Shown here: positions 1 to 7,196 of the stretch, one piece after another | Position numbering within the stretch: position 1 is the first letter of the stretch | Layout of the letters: the number at the start of each line of letters is the position of its first letter | Source of the DNA: Treponema sp. | Lineage (GTDB): Bacteria; Spirochaetota; Spirochaetia; Treponematales; Breznakiellaceae | Assembly (NCBI GenBank): GCA_009785045.1 | Contig: WQXC01000012.1 | Span: 1 to 19,828, forward strand | Length of the DNA stretch: 19,828 nt | Reading direction: 5' to 3' | Program-made: the position numbers and the translations under genes | Notes under the pieces: generated by a model | Seen by the model: the letters and a program-made list of their open reading frames with translations, nothing else | Databases searched by the model: none | Told to the model about the DNA's origin: nothing

Positions 1-243
1 AATGAAATTACTTTCCAGGTAAAAAATGAATCAGAAGAAATGTCTGAAGGAAGCAAAGAAGTTATTAATGAAAGTAAAAACCTGGAAAATGTAACTGCAA
101 ATATTACAAGCGGTATGAGCGAGATGGCTATAGGCGCAGACCAGATAAATACAGCGGTTATACGGGTAAGGGAAATAAGCGGGAAAAACAAGGAAAGTAT
201 AGAGGAATTGGTTAAGGCAGTTTCGCATTTTAAAGTTGCCTGA
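1..243 (+). CDS. Methyl-accepting chemotaxis protein, C-terminal fragment
   Basis: The gene enters from the left edge, so only the last 80 codons are present, ending at TGA 241-243. The visible part is one long heptad-patterned helix with the usual end of a receptor signalling domain: a GMSEMAIGADQIN stretch, then AVIRVREISGKNKESIEEL and a final VSHFKV. In this family that segment is the return strand of the cytoplasmic four-helix hairpin that presents CheA and CheW to ligand or methylation signals. No CheR-binding pentapeptide is seen at the C-terminus. Sensor, membrane and HAMP parts lie outside the window, so the ligand cannot be judged. A strong terminator follows directly, making this the last gene of its transcript. 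Confidence 0.85.
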   Translation, partial: NEITFQVKNESEEMSEGSKEVINESKNLENVTANITSGMSEMAIGADQINTAVIRVREISGKNKESIEELVKAVSHFKVA

Positions 244-272
244 TCTGACTGTTAAAACAGATAGAACAACAT

Positions 273-318
273 CCCTCTGCCATACCGCTTAAAAGTGGTC
301 TGGTTAGAGGGTTTTTTT
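273..318 (+). terminator. Rho-independent terminator after the chemotaxis receptor gene
   Basis: A long hairpin runs from 273 to 311. The outer stem CCCTCT (273-278) pairs with AGAGGG (306-311). The inner arm 280-288 pairs with 295-303 with one mismatch, leaving a short TTAAAA loop. Seven Ts follow at 312-318. It lies 30 bases after the receptor stop codon. It also shows that an in-frame GTG at 295 is not the start of the next gene, because that start would lie inside this hairpin. Confidence 0.88.
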
Positions 319-327
319 GCGCTATAT

Positions 328-371
328 TATAATGTTCAAAAAACCTTATTTGTAGTACAATTATTTAAGGA
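328..371 (+). promoter_or_regulatory. Probable promoter and ribosome-binding site of the receiver/HD-GYP gene
   Basis: TATAAT at 328-333 is a perfect -10 hexamer, but no good -35 lies 16-18 bp upstream, where the terminator hairpin sits. A second weaker -10 candidate, TACAAT, is at 356-361. The ribosome-binding site AAGGA at 367-371 is 7 bases before ATG 379. The preceding terminator makes an independent promoter in this 135-bp gap likely; which hexamer is used cannot be decided. Confidence 0.45.
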
Positions 372-378
372 AAATTTT

Positions 379-1398
379 ATGAAAACGATTTTTGTCGTAG
401 ATGACAGTGATACCAATCTCTCGATGGCGGAAACAGCGCTGGAAAACCAATACCGGGTTATGACAATGCCGTCTGCAGACAGAATGTTTACGCTTTTGGA
501 AAAAGTTACCCCTGACTTGATCCTTTTGGATATTGAAATGCCGGGTGTAGACGGGTTTGAAACACTCAGAAGGTTAAAGTCCGAAAGCTTATGGTCGAAT
601 ATTCCGGTAATGTTTTTAACCGGCCGTACAGATTCTGTTGTCGAAGTACATGGGTTCGAAATGGGCGCCGTCGATTTTGTTACTAAACCGTTTTCTACGC
701 CTGTTCTTTTAAATCGTATTAAAACTCATCTTGATATCGACGAAATAATCCGCGAAAGAACATCGCAGATTAACAGGCTGCAAAACAGCATAGTATCGGT
801 TCTGGCAAATATTGTAGAGAGCCGCGACAAGGGAACCGGCGGTCATATTGAACGCACATCGGCATATATAAAAATTTTAATTAACGAAATGAGAAAACGC
901 AATGTTTATCTTGATGAAATATCAGGCTGGGATACAGATAAAATAATATCTTCGGCGCGTATGCACGATTTGGGGAAAATCTCCATAACCGATATTATCG
1001 TAAACAAACCCGGTAAACTGACTGATGACGAATACGAAGTAATGAAAACTCATGCGCAGGAAGGGGAGCGGATAATCGACAAAATTATCGCTCAAACCGG
1101 CGAAGGTGAATTCTTGCGGAATGCCAGGTTATTTGCAGGGAGTCATCATGAACGTTGGGACGGGAAAGGTTATCCTAACGGATTAAAAGGCGAAGAGATT
1201 CCTTTACAAGGACGAATAATGGCAATTGTAGATGTTTACGATGCTCTTGTTTCCGAGAGACCTTATAAAAAAGCATTTACAGACGAAGAAGCTGTTCAAA
1301 TTATTATGGAAAATGCCGGAACGCATTATGATCCAAAAGTAGCGGATGTTTTTTTTAATGCAAGAGATCTTTTTAAAGCGGTAAGGGCGCAGATTTAA
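379..1398 (+). CDS. Response regulator with HD-GYP output domain (probable cyclic-di-GMP phosphodiesterase)
   Basis: A 339-residue cytoplasmic protein. Residues 1-118 are a receiver domain with the DD pair at 8-9, phosphoacceptor D51 (LLDIEMPG), T81 and K103 (TKPF). Residues about 135-339 are an HD-GYP domain with H156, the HDLGK motif at 196-200, H225, the HH pair at 256-257, GYP at 264-266 and D285 (VDVYDAL). Domains with this full metal-ligand set normally hydrolyse cyclic di-GMP to pGpG or GMP, under control of receiver phosphorylation. ATG 379 is chosen because AAGGA lies 7 bases upstream. The frame stays open back to a GTG at 295, but that would read through a terminator. Its stop TAA overlaps the ATG of the following hybrid kinase by one base (TAATG), so the two are probably translationally coupled and this may be a phosphorylation target of that kinase (inference). 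Confidence 0.93.
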   Translation: MKTIFVVDDSDTNLSMAETALENQYRVMTMPSADRMFTLLEKVTPDLILLDIEMPGVDGFETLRRLKSESLWSNIPVMFLTGRTDSVVEVHGFEMGAVDFVTKPFSTPVLLNRIKTHLDIDEIIRERTSQINRLQNSIVSVLANIVESRDKGTGGHIERTSAYIKILINEMRKRNVYLDEISGWDTDKIISSARMHDLGKISITDIIVNKPGKLTDDEYEVMKTHAQEGERIIDKIIAQTGEGEFLRNARLFAGSHHERWDGKGYPNGLKGEEIPLQGRIMAIVDVYDALVSERPYKKAFTDEEAVQIIMENAGTHYDPKVADVFFNARDLFKAVRAQI

Positions 1399-4163
1399 TG
1401 ATAACCAACAAGACAAAAGCTCTGGAGAAGCAGACGCGTTTGCTGGATACGGTTAATACCGCAGCCACTATTCTGCTGGCAGGTAATGATGATGTTTCTT
1501 TTGAAACCTCATTACTAAAGAGCTTTGAGCTTTTAGGACGTTGTCTTGATGTTGACCGCGTTCAAATTTGGCGCAATGAAATTATCGACGATGTTCGTCA
1601 TTTTGTTTTAAGGCATGAATGGCTGAGTGAATCCGGCAAAAAATGCAGACAGATTCCGTATGGCCTGCATTTTCCATACAGCATGAAAAAAGGATGGGAA
1701 AAGTTATTTTTAAACGGAGAAATAATTAATTGTCCTTTATCCAAATTACCGGAAGAAGACCGCGATTTTTTGGGTTACTACGAAATGAAGTCAATCGTTA
1801 TGATTCCAATGTTTCTGGAAGGTGATTTTTGGGGTTTTTTCAGCATTGATGATTGCTGCAGCGAGCGGACATTTTCGGATGAAGAAATAAGCATTTTAAC
1901 ATCCGCAGGTCTAATGATGAGTACTGCGGTTAATCGTAATTACCAGATTATGAAAATGCGCGAGACGGAAGAACGAACCCGAATCATGGTAGATGAAGCT
2001 CCTCTTTGCGCTTTTTTCTGGGATAAAAATTTTAATATTCTGGATTGTAATCAGGAAACTATAAAAATGTTCGGCTTAATCGATAAACTGGAATTTATCG
2101 AAAAATTTAAACAGCTTTCGCCTGAGTATCAGCCTGATGGAATATTGTCAACAGAAAAAGGCACCGCTCTTGTTGGTAAAGCGCTCAAGGAAGGTTATAG
2201 CCGCTTTGAATGGATGCATCAGAAATTAAACGGAGAACAAATTCCTACAGAAATTACCTGTGTCCGCGTTAAGCACAGAAACGAATTTACCATTATCGAA
2301 TATATCAGGGATTTACGGGAACAGAAAGCAATGATGGCTGAAATGCGCAAGGCGGAAATAGCCGAAGAAAGCAGCAAGGCAAAAAGTGACTTTCTGGCAA
2401 AGATGAGTCACGAAATCCGCACTCCCATGATCGCTATTTTAGGCATTACAGAAATTCAGCTTCAGGATGATTCGCTTCCCAGAGTTACAAAAGATGCGCT
2501 GGAAAGAATTTATAATTCCGCCGATTTGCTGCTTGGTATAATTAATGACATACTGGATCTTTCCAAAATAGAAGCCGGTAAACTGGAATTAATACCCGCT
2601 CATTATGATATTGCAAGCCTGATTCATGATACTGTTCAGTTAAATATGATGCGCTACGAAAGTAAACCGATCGAATTTAAGCTGGATGTTAGTGAAAAGG
2701 TGCCTACATTGCTTATTGGAGATGAGCTTCGTTTAAAACAGATTTTAAATAATTTGCTGTCTAATGCGTTTAAGTACACACAGGAAGGAATGATAATTCT
2801 TTCTGTCTTTGTTGAATCAATAAATGCAGAAGCAGATCCGGATAAAGATGTTGTTCTGGTTTTCCGTGTCAGTGATACCGGGCAGGGAATGACGGCGGAA
2901 CAGGTGCGTAAGCTGGGAAGCGAATATTCCCGTTTTAATATGGAAGCGAACCGTAAAACCGAAGGCACCGGTCTTGGCATGAATATTACGCGAAACCTTC
3001 TATTGCTTATGAAGGGAACTATCGATATAGAAAGCACTCCGGGCCTTGGGTCTATATTTACTGTAAAGCTTCCGCAAAAATGTTTTGATCCCGATCCTAT
3101 TGGCAAAGAAATGGCTGATAATCTTATGCAGCTTAATCTTGCAAATGCATTAAAAATTAAAACTGTGCAGATTAAACGGGAATATATGCCTTACGGCCGC
3201 GTTTTGGTCGTTGACGATGTTGAAACAAATTTATATGTAGCCAAGGGGCTCCTGTCGCCTTACGGTCTTTCCATTGATACTGCAGCCAGCGGATTTGAAG
3301 CTATTGATAAAATCCGTGACGGACATGATTATGATATTATTTTTATGGATCATATGATGCCCAGAATGGACGGCATTGAAGCGACAAAAATAATCCGCAG
3401 TCTGGAATATGGAAAACCAATAGTTGCATTAACTGCCAATGCGCTTGCAGGACAGGCAGAAATGTTTATCCAGTTCGGGTTTGATGATTTTATCTCCAAG
3501 CCGATTGATATCCGCCAGTTGAATATCACGCTTAATAAACTGATACGCGACAAATATCCGCCGGAGGTAGTTGAAGCGGCACGGCGGCAAAAAGCCAATT
3601 TATTGGAAGGCGGCAATAATTTAGTTATTGATTCTCAGTTGGCGGAATTCTTTATCCGTGACGCGAAAAAAGCGGCTGCTATTATGGAGGCGATTTACAT
3701 TAATAAATGCCGCAGAGCCGATGACTTATCCATGTTTATAATTAATGTGCATTCAATGAAAAGCGCTCTTGCCAATGTAGGCGAAAAAGATCTTTCTGTT
3801 AGGGCTTCAGACCTTGAACAGGCAGGACGTGATAAGGATATTAAATCTGTTCTGGCAGAGCTCCCTGCATTCCTTGAATCGCTATATACAATAATTTACA
3901 GATTTGAAGCAAAAGAACATAAAACAGAAAAAGAAAATACAGGCGATTTTGATTATGCAAAATTAATGGAAAAACTAACGGAGATTCGCGCTGCCTGTAC
4001 AGAATATAATAAAAAAACTGCCAAGGAATTAATCGCAAGCCTAAAGGAAAAAGTTATGCCGAATTCGGTTAAGGAGCAGCTTGCGTCTTTATCCGGTTTT
4101 CTTTTGCACAGTGAATTCGAAGAAGCGGTAAAATTTATTGACGATTTTATTGACCAGTTTTAA
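1398..4163 (+). CDS. GAF-PAS hybrid sensor histidine kinase with receiver and Hpt domains
   Basis: A 921-residue protein with no membrane segment, so a cytoplasmic sensor. Domains in order: GAF-like about 30-180, PAS about 195-310, a short coiled coil about 308-330, HisKA with H338 in FLAKMSHEIRTP, HATPase about 440-560 (N box around NNLLSNAFKYT, DTGQG at 493-497, GTGLG at 523-527), receiver about 600-718 with phosphoacceptor D651 and K701, and an Hpt-like module about 745-835 with H785 in NVHSMKSALANVG. The last roughly 85 residues are a helical tail not assigned. The layout allows an internal His-Asp-His relay that could pass phosphate to a separate regulator, most simply the receiver/HD-GYP protein just upstream, with which it overlaps by one base. 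One oddity is Ile345, where the H box usually has Asn (TPMIAI instead of TPMNAI). The signal sensed cannot be told from sequence. Confidence 0.92.
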   Translation: MITNKTKALEKQTRLLDTVNTAATILLAGNDDVSFETSLLKSFELLGRCLDVDRVQIWRNEIIDDVRHFVLRHEWLSESGKKCRQIPYGLHFPYSMKKGWEKLFLNGEIINCPLSKLPEEDRDFLGYYEMKSIVMIPMFLEGDFWGFFSIDDCCSERTFSDEEISILTSAGLMMSTAVNRNYQIMKMRETEERTRIMVDEAPLCAFFWDKNFNILDCNQETIKMFGLIDKLEFIEKFKQLSPEYQPDGILSTEKGTALVGKALKEGYSRFEWMHQKLNGEQIPTEITCVRVKHRNEFTIIEYIRDLREQKAMMAEMRKAEIAEESSKAKSDFLAKMSHEIRTPMIAILGITEIQLQDDSLPRVTKDALERIYNSADLLLGIINDILDLSKIEAGKLELIPAHYDIASLIHDTVQLNMMRYESKPIEFKLDVSEKVPTLLIGDELRLKQILNNLLSNAFKYTQEGMIILSVFVESINAEADPDKDVVLVFRVSDTGQGMTAEQVRKLGSEYSRFNMEANRKTEGTGLGMNITRNLLLLMKGTIDIESTPGLGSIFTVKLPQKCFDPDPIGKEMADNLMQLNLANALKIKTVQIKREYMPYGRVLVVDDVETNLYVAKGLLSPYGLSIDTAASGFEAIDKIRDGHDYDIIFMDHMMPRMDGIEATKIIRSLEYGKPIVALTANALAGQAEMFIQFGFDDFISKPIDIRQLNITLNKLIRDKYPPEVVEAARRQKANLLEGGNNLVIDSQLAEFFIRDAKKAAAIMEAIYINKCRRADDLSMFIINVHSMKSALANVGEKDLSVRASDLEQAGRDKDIKSVLAELPAFLESLYTIIYRFEAKEHKTEKENTGDFDYAKLMEKLTEIRAACTEYNKKTAKELIASLKEKVMPNSVKEQLASLSGFLLHSEFEEAVKFIDDFIDQF

Positions 4164-4175
4164 TATTGAAATGTT

Positions 4176-5168
4176 TTAATTATTTCTGCCGGTATTTACA
4201 AGCGCCAGGATGTACCTATCCATTAATAATCTTTCAAGAGCGGCAACGGGAGAACGCAGCAGGACATCATATTCGGCAGTAAGCGCAAGGCAGGCTTCAA
4301 CGGATTCAGTGTTGTATCGCCTGGCGGCATTGGAATAGTCATCTCTTGCTTTAGGAGATGAAAGCCCTATTTTTTTTAACTCAAAATTGTTATTGACATC
4401 TCCTGTTTCCAGTAAATTTAAATAGTCGTTTAATTTCCTGAAGCACCACGCAAGGCCGGCAAGAATACCCTGTGCGCTTTCTTTTGCAGCCAGCATTACC
4501 ATCATGGATTCCAGCGCTTTGGAAAGATCTCCGGATGCAATCCGTGAAAAAAGCGTAAAAGCAGATTCTTCCCTGTTATGGGAAAGCCATTTTTCTATAT
4601 CTTCTTTGCAGATTTTTTTAGTTTCGTTCCGGGGTAAAAAATATATTAAGCGGGAACATTCTCTTTTTAATGCTTCAGTATTATTTTCTACCATTTCAAG
4701 GATTACAGCAATGCAGTCATTATCGATATAAAAACCTTCTCTGTTAAAAAACTGCCTTATCCATTCATTTTTTTCCCTTTCAAACATTTCGTAAAAAACC
4801 TGACGGTTGGCTTTTGAAACACCGCCATCCTGGGTAAATAAATCCTCAAGACCAGAAGCCAGTTTAATTTCGTCTGAAAGAAGGATAATGATAGTATCAG
4901 GTTCCAGATTTCTTATACAGGAAGCTAGTATTTCTGTCTCATCCTTTTTTTTAATATGTTCTGCATTTTTTATAATTATTATCCGCGTTTCTGCAAACAG
5001 ATTATGATTTTGAATCGAATCGGCAATAGCGCCTACGGGAGTTTCGCCTGAGTAAAAAATTGATGTTTCGGCGCCCGGATACTTTATCCTTATGTTGTCA
5101 ACAGCTTCCTGTTTTTTGCCCAGCTCCGGACCCAGAAAGGCATATGCTTTTATAGAAGCGCCGGTCAT
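4176..5168 (-). CDS. holA: DNA polymerase III delta subunit
   Basis: A 330-residue protein of the clamp-loader delta family; this subunit opens the sliding clamp during loading onto primed DNA. Support: the N-terminal KAYAFLGPELGKKQEAVDN strand-loop-helix (the family's degenerate P-loop region), an IIIIKNAEHIKKKDE stretch, a TIIILLSDE strand, and the C-terminal helical pattern including ALESMMVMLAAKE, AWCFRKLNDYLNLL and VAALERLLMDRYILAL. Length matches the family (about 330-345). The start ATG 5168 has no clear ribosome-binding site, but a TAA in its own frame sits directly before it, so no upstream start is possible without crossing that stop. The first 71 bases overlap the 3' end of lexA in another frame, implying coupling to lexA translation. 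It is the last gene of the minus-strand cluster, 12 bp from the convergent hybrid-kinase gene. Confidence 0.88.
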   Translation of the reverse strand: MTGASIKAYAFLGPELGKKQEAVDNIRIKYPGAETSIFYSGETPVGAIADSIQNHNLFAETRIIIIKNAEHIKKKDETEILASCIRNLEPDTIIILLSDEIKLASGLEDLFTQDGGVSKANRQVFYEMFEREKNEWIRQFFNREGFYIDNDCIAVILEMVENNTEALKRECSRLIYFLPRNETKKICKEDIEKWLSHNREESAFTLFSRIASGDLSKALESMMVMLAAKESAQGILAGLAWCFRKLNDYLNLLETGDVNNNFELKKIGLSSPKARDDYSNAARRYNTESVEACLALTAEYDVLLRSPVAALERLLMDRYILALVNTGRNN

Positions 5169-5772
5169 TTAAATAGTTACGTATTATTGTAAACAGCCGC
5201 CCAATAACCTTTACATCCTGGCTGTAAATTGGTTTGTAAGCCGGATTTTCTGACTGCAGTTTTATTCTGGTGCTTTCTTTGTAGAAACGCTTAAGTGTTA
5301 CGGCATCGTCTATTACCGCTACTGCTATTTCGCCGTTTTTAACAATGTTTTGTTTTTCGATAACTGCAGTATCGCCTTCCAGTATGCCGACTCCAGACAT
5401 TGAATCGCCTTTTACTTTAAGCGCAAAATATTTTTTGCTTCTTTTTAGCATAGAACGGTGCAATAGAATGTTTCCGTCGAAGTTTTCTTCTGCCATAATC
5501 GGCAGACCTGCAGCAACGCTTCCAAGAAGCGGTATTTCCATTAAGTCTGCATCTTCCGGCCTTAAGTGGGTAAGTCCCATTGTTCTTGGCCGTTTGTCAG
5601 CCTGTTTTAAATGTCCTTTTTTTCGCAGGGCAGTAATATGATCATGCGCGCCTTTAACAGAAATAGAGAAATGATCTGCAATTTCCCTTATTGTTGGCGG
5701 ATACGAATGTTTTTTAATGTAGTTTGCGACAAAATTCAAAACCTGCTTTTGGCGATCTGTCATTTCTTTCAT
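5098..5772 (-). CDS. lexA: LexA SOS repressor
   Basis: A 224-residue LexA. Residues 1-60 form the winged helix-turn-helix (RQKQVLNFV, YPPTIREIADHF, ALRKKGHL), and residues about 80-200 the S24 autocleavage domain. The scissile Ala88-Gly89 lies in LLGSVAAGLP, the nucleophile Ser124 in KGDSMSG and the general base Lys161 in AVTLKRF. RecA filaments on single-stranded DNA would trigger cleavage and derepress DNA repair genes. The start at 5772 has AAGGA about 7 bases upstream, and its ATG overlaps the regulator gene's TGA (ATGA). The protein is about 20 residues longer than usual: after the expected end near IIRNY (residue 200) it reads on through a Ser/Gly/Arg-rich tail and into the start of holA. 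It lacks its own visible promoter and so seems co-transcribed with the two-component genes, which is unusual for lexA. Confidence 0.93.
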   Translation of the reverse strand: MKEMTDRQKQVLNFVANYIKKHSYPPTIREIADHFSISVKGAHDHITALRKKGHLKQADKRPRTMGLTHLRPEDADLMEIPLLGSVAAGLPIMAEENFDGNILLHRSMLKRSKKYFALKVKGDSMSGVGILEGDTAVIEKQNIVKNGEIAVAVIDDAVTLKRFYKESTRIKLQSENPAYKPIYSQDVKVIGRLFTIIRNYLNDRRFYKSICLSGSGAGQKTGSC

Positions 5773-7169
5773 AAATCATCCTTACTATTTGTTGTTATGC
5801 TGTATTTCCTAAGTTTAGCATGAAGGTTACTTGGATAAATCCCGATAGCCTCCGCTGTCCTGGATATTATACCATTGTTTTTTAAAAGTTGGAACTCCAA
5901 ATAACATTTTTCAAAACAATCTCTGGCTTCGTTAAAACCCTGCTCAAAAATACCATCGGGCAGGTTTGCCTGTAAACCCTGTTTTTTTCCGTGATTCTGT
6001 TCATTATTTGCCGTTTTTTTAGTCTTTTTGTTTAGTAATTTATTCAGCTCATCTCCGTTTATTGTTTCTCCCTGGTGCATTACAGCAATTCTTTCCGCTA
6101 AATTTTTTAGTTCCCGTACATTTCCCGGCCAGTTGTGGGCATAAAGCGCGTCCAGAGCATCGGATTCCAGGGTTATTTCTTTTTCCATAACATTTAAAAA
6201 ATGACAAAGTAAATGAGGAATATCTTCTGGTCTGTCGCGCAGGGAAGGGGCATGTACCGGAATTACATTTAATCTGAAGAAAAGATCCTGCCTGAATCGT
6301 CCTTCCTTGCATGCTTTTTCCAAATCCTGATTTGTCGCCGCAATGATACGTACATCGGTTTCTATAGTTTTTTCGCCGCCTACGCGTTCTATTTTCTGTT
6401 CCTGAATAACGCGCAGTACTTTGGCTTGCGCAGAAAGGCTCATGTCGCCGATTTCATCAAGGAACAGTGTGCCTCCGTGCGCCAGTTCAAACCGTCCTTT
6501 GCGCGTGGAAAATGCGTCTGTAAACGCGCCTTTTTCGTGACCGAATAATTCGCTTTCTATTAATGTTTCCGGTATAGCCGCGCAGTTTACATCAATAAAG
6601 GGTTTATCTGCTCTTGCTGAACAAAGATGAATAGCCCTGGCAATTACTTCCTTTCCGGAACCGTTTTCTCCGGTTATTAAAATTCGCGCATCGCTGGCTG
6701 CAGCCTGCTTTACGGTTTCCCGTATATTTCTAACAGAAGCGCTTGTGCCGATAATATCCTCGCTGGAAAAATTGCTTATCCTTTTTAGGTTTTTATTTTC
6801 TTCGCGGAGTTTTTTTATGGCAAGCGCATTTCTGCAGACTGTAAGTACTTTTTCCAGCGACAGCGGCTTTTCCAGAAAATCAAAAGCGCCAAGTTTTACT
6901 GCGCGCACTGCCATGTCAATATTGGCATGGCCGGAAATCATTACTATTTCTACCTGCGAATCTTTGCGAATTTTTTCCAGCGCTTCTATGCCGCCTAGTT
7001 TTGGCAGCAGTACATCAAGAAAAACTAAATCTACTGTATTGGATTTTAATACCTCGATGCCTGCAAGCGCATCTTCGGCGGTTATAACCTTATATTTTTC
7101 ATCTTCCAGAATCAGCGCAAGAGTTTGCCTGATGCCGGGTTCATCATCAATGATAAGTATCGTTGGCAA
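5769..7169 (-). CDS. Sigma-54-dependent response regulator (NtrC/NtrX type)
   Basis: A 466-residue regulator. It has a receiver domain at 1-115 with phosphoacceptor D52 (FLDVLLPK) and K101 (EKP). An AAA+ domain at about 135-370 has Walker A GENGSGKE at 167-174, Walker B TLFLDEIGD at about 234-242 and arginine-finger region RFRQDLFFRLNVIPV. A Fis-type DNA-binding domain ends the protein (ISRTAEAIGIYPSNLHAKLRKY). It should activate promoters read by RNA polymerase carrying sigma-54. The sigma-contact loop reads GAFTDA at 214-219 rather than GAFTGA. The start is taken as TTG 7169 because GAGGA (7183-7179) lies 9 bases upstream and the protein then begins MPTILIIDDEPG. A TTG at 7187 is also in frame but has no ribosome-binding site. 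The cognate kinase gene ends 27 bases upstream, so they form a pair; DNA targets are unknown. Confidence 0.93.
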   Translation of the reverse strand: MPTILIIDDEPGIRQTLALILEDEKYKVITAEDALAGIEVLKSNTVDLVFLDVLLPKLGGIEALEKIRKDSQVEIVMISGHANIDMAVRAVKLGAFDFLEKPLSLEKVLTVCRNALAIKKLREENKNLKRISNFSSEDIIGTSASVRNIRETVKQAAASDARILITGENGSGKEVIARAIHLCSARADKPFIDVNCAAIPETLIESELFGHEKGAFTDAFSTRKGRFELAHGGTLFLDEIGDMSLSAQAKVLRVIQEQKIERVGGEKTIETDVRIIAATNQDLEKACKEGRFRQDLFFRLNVIPVHAPSLRDRPEDIPHLLCHFLNVMEKEITLESDALDALYAHNWPGNVRELKNLAERIAVMHQGETINGDELNKLLNKKTKKTANNEQNHGKKQGLQANLPDGIFEQGFNEARDCFEKCYLEFQLLKNNGIISRTAEAIGIYPSNLHAKLRKYSITTNSKDDL

Positions 7170-7196
7170 TGTGATTTTTCCTCGCAAATTTAGCGG

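Noticed and set aside
295..378. In-frame extension of the receiver/HD-GYP gene to a GTG at 295
   Set aside because: It would begin inside the terminator hairpin and translate through its T-run; ATG 379 has a proper AAGGA and begins the receiver domain.
2654..3106. 150-codon open frame on the minus strand
   Set aside because: Antisense to the ATPase domain of the hybrid kinase; composition is a shadow of that gene.
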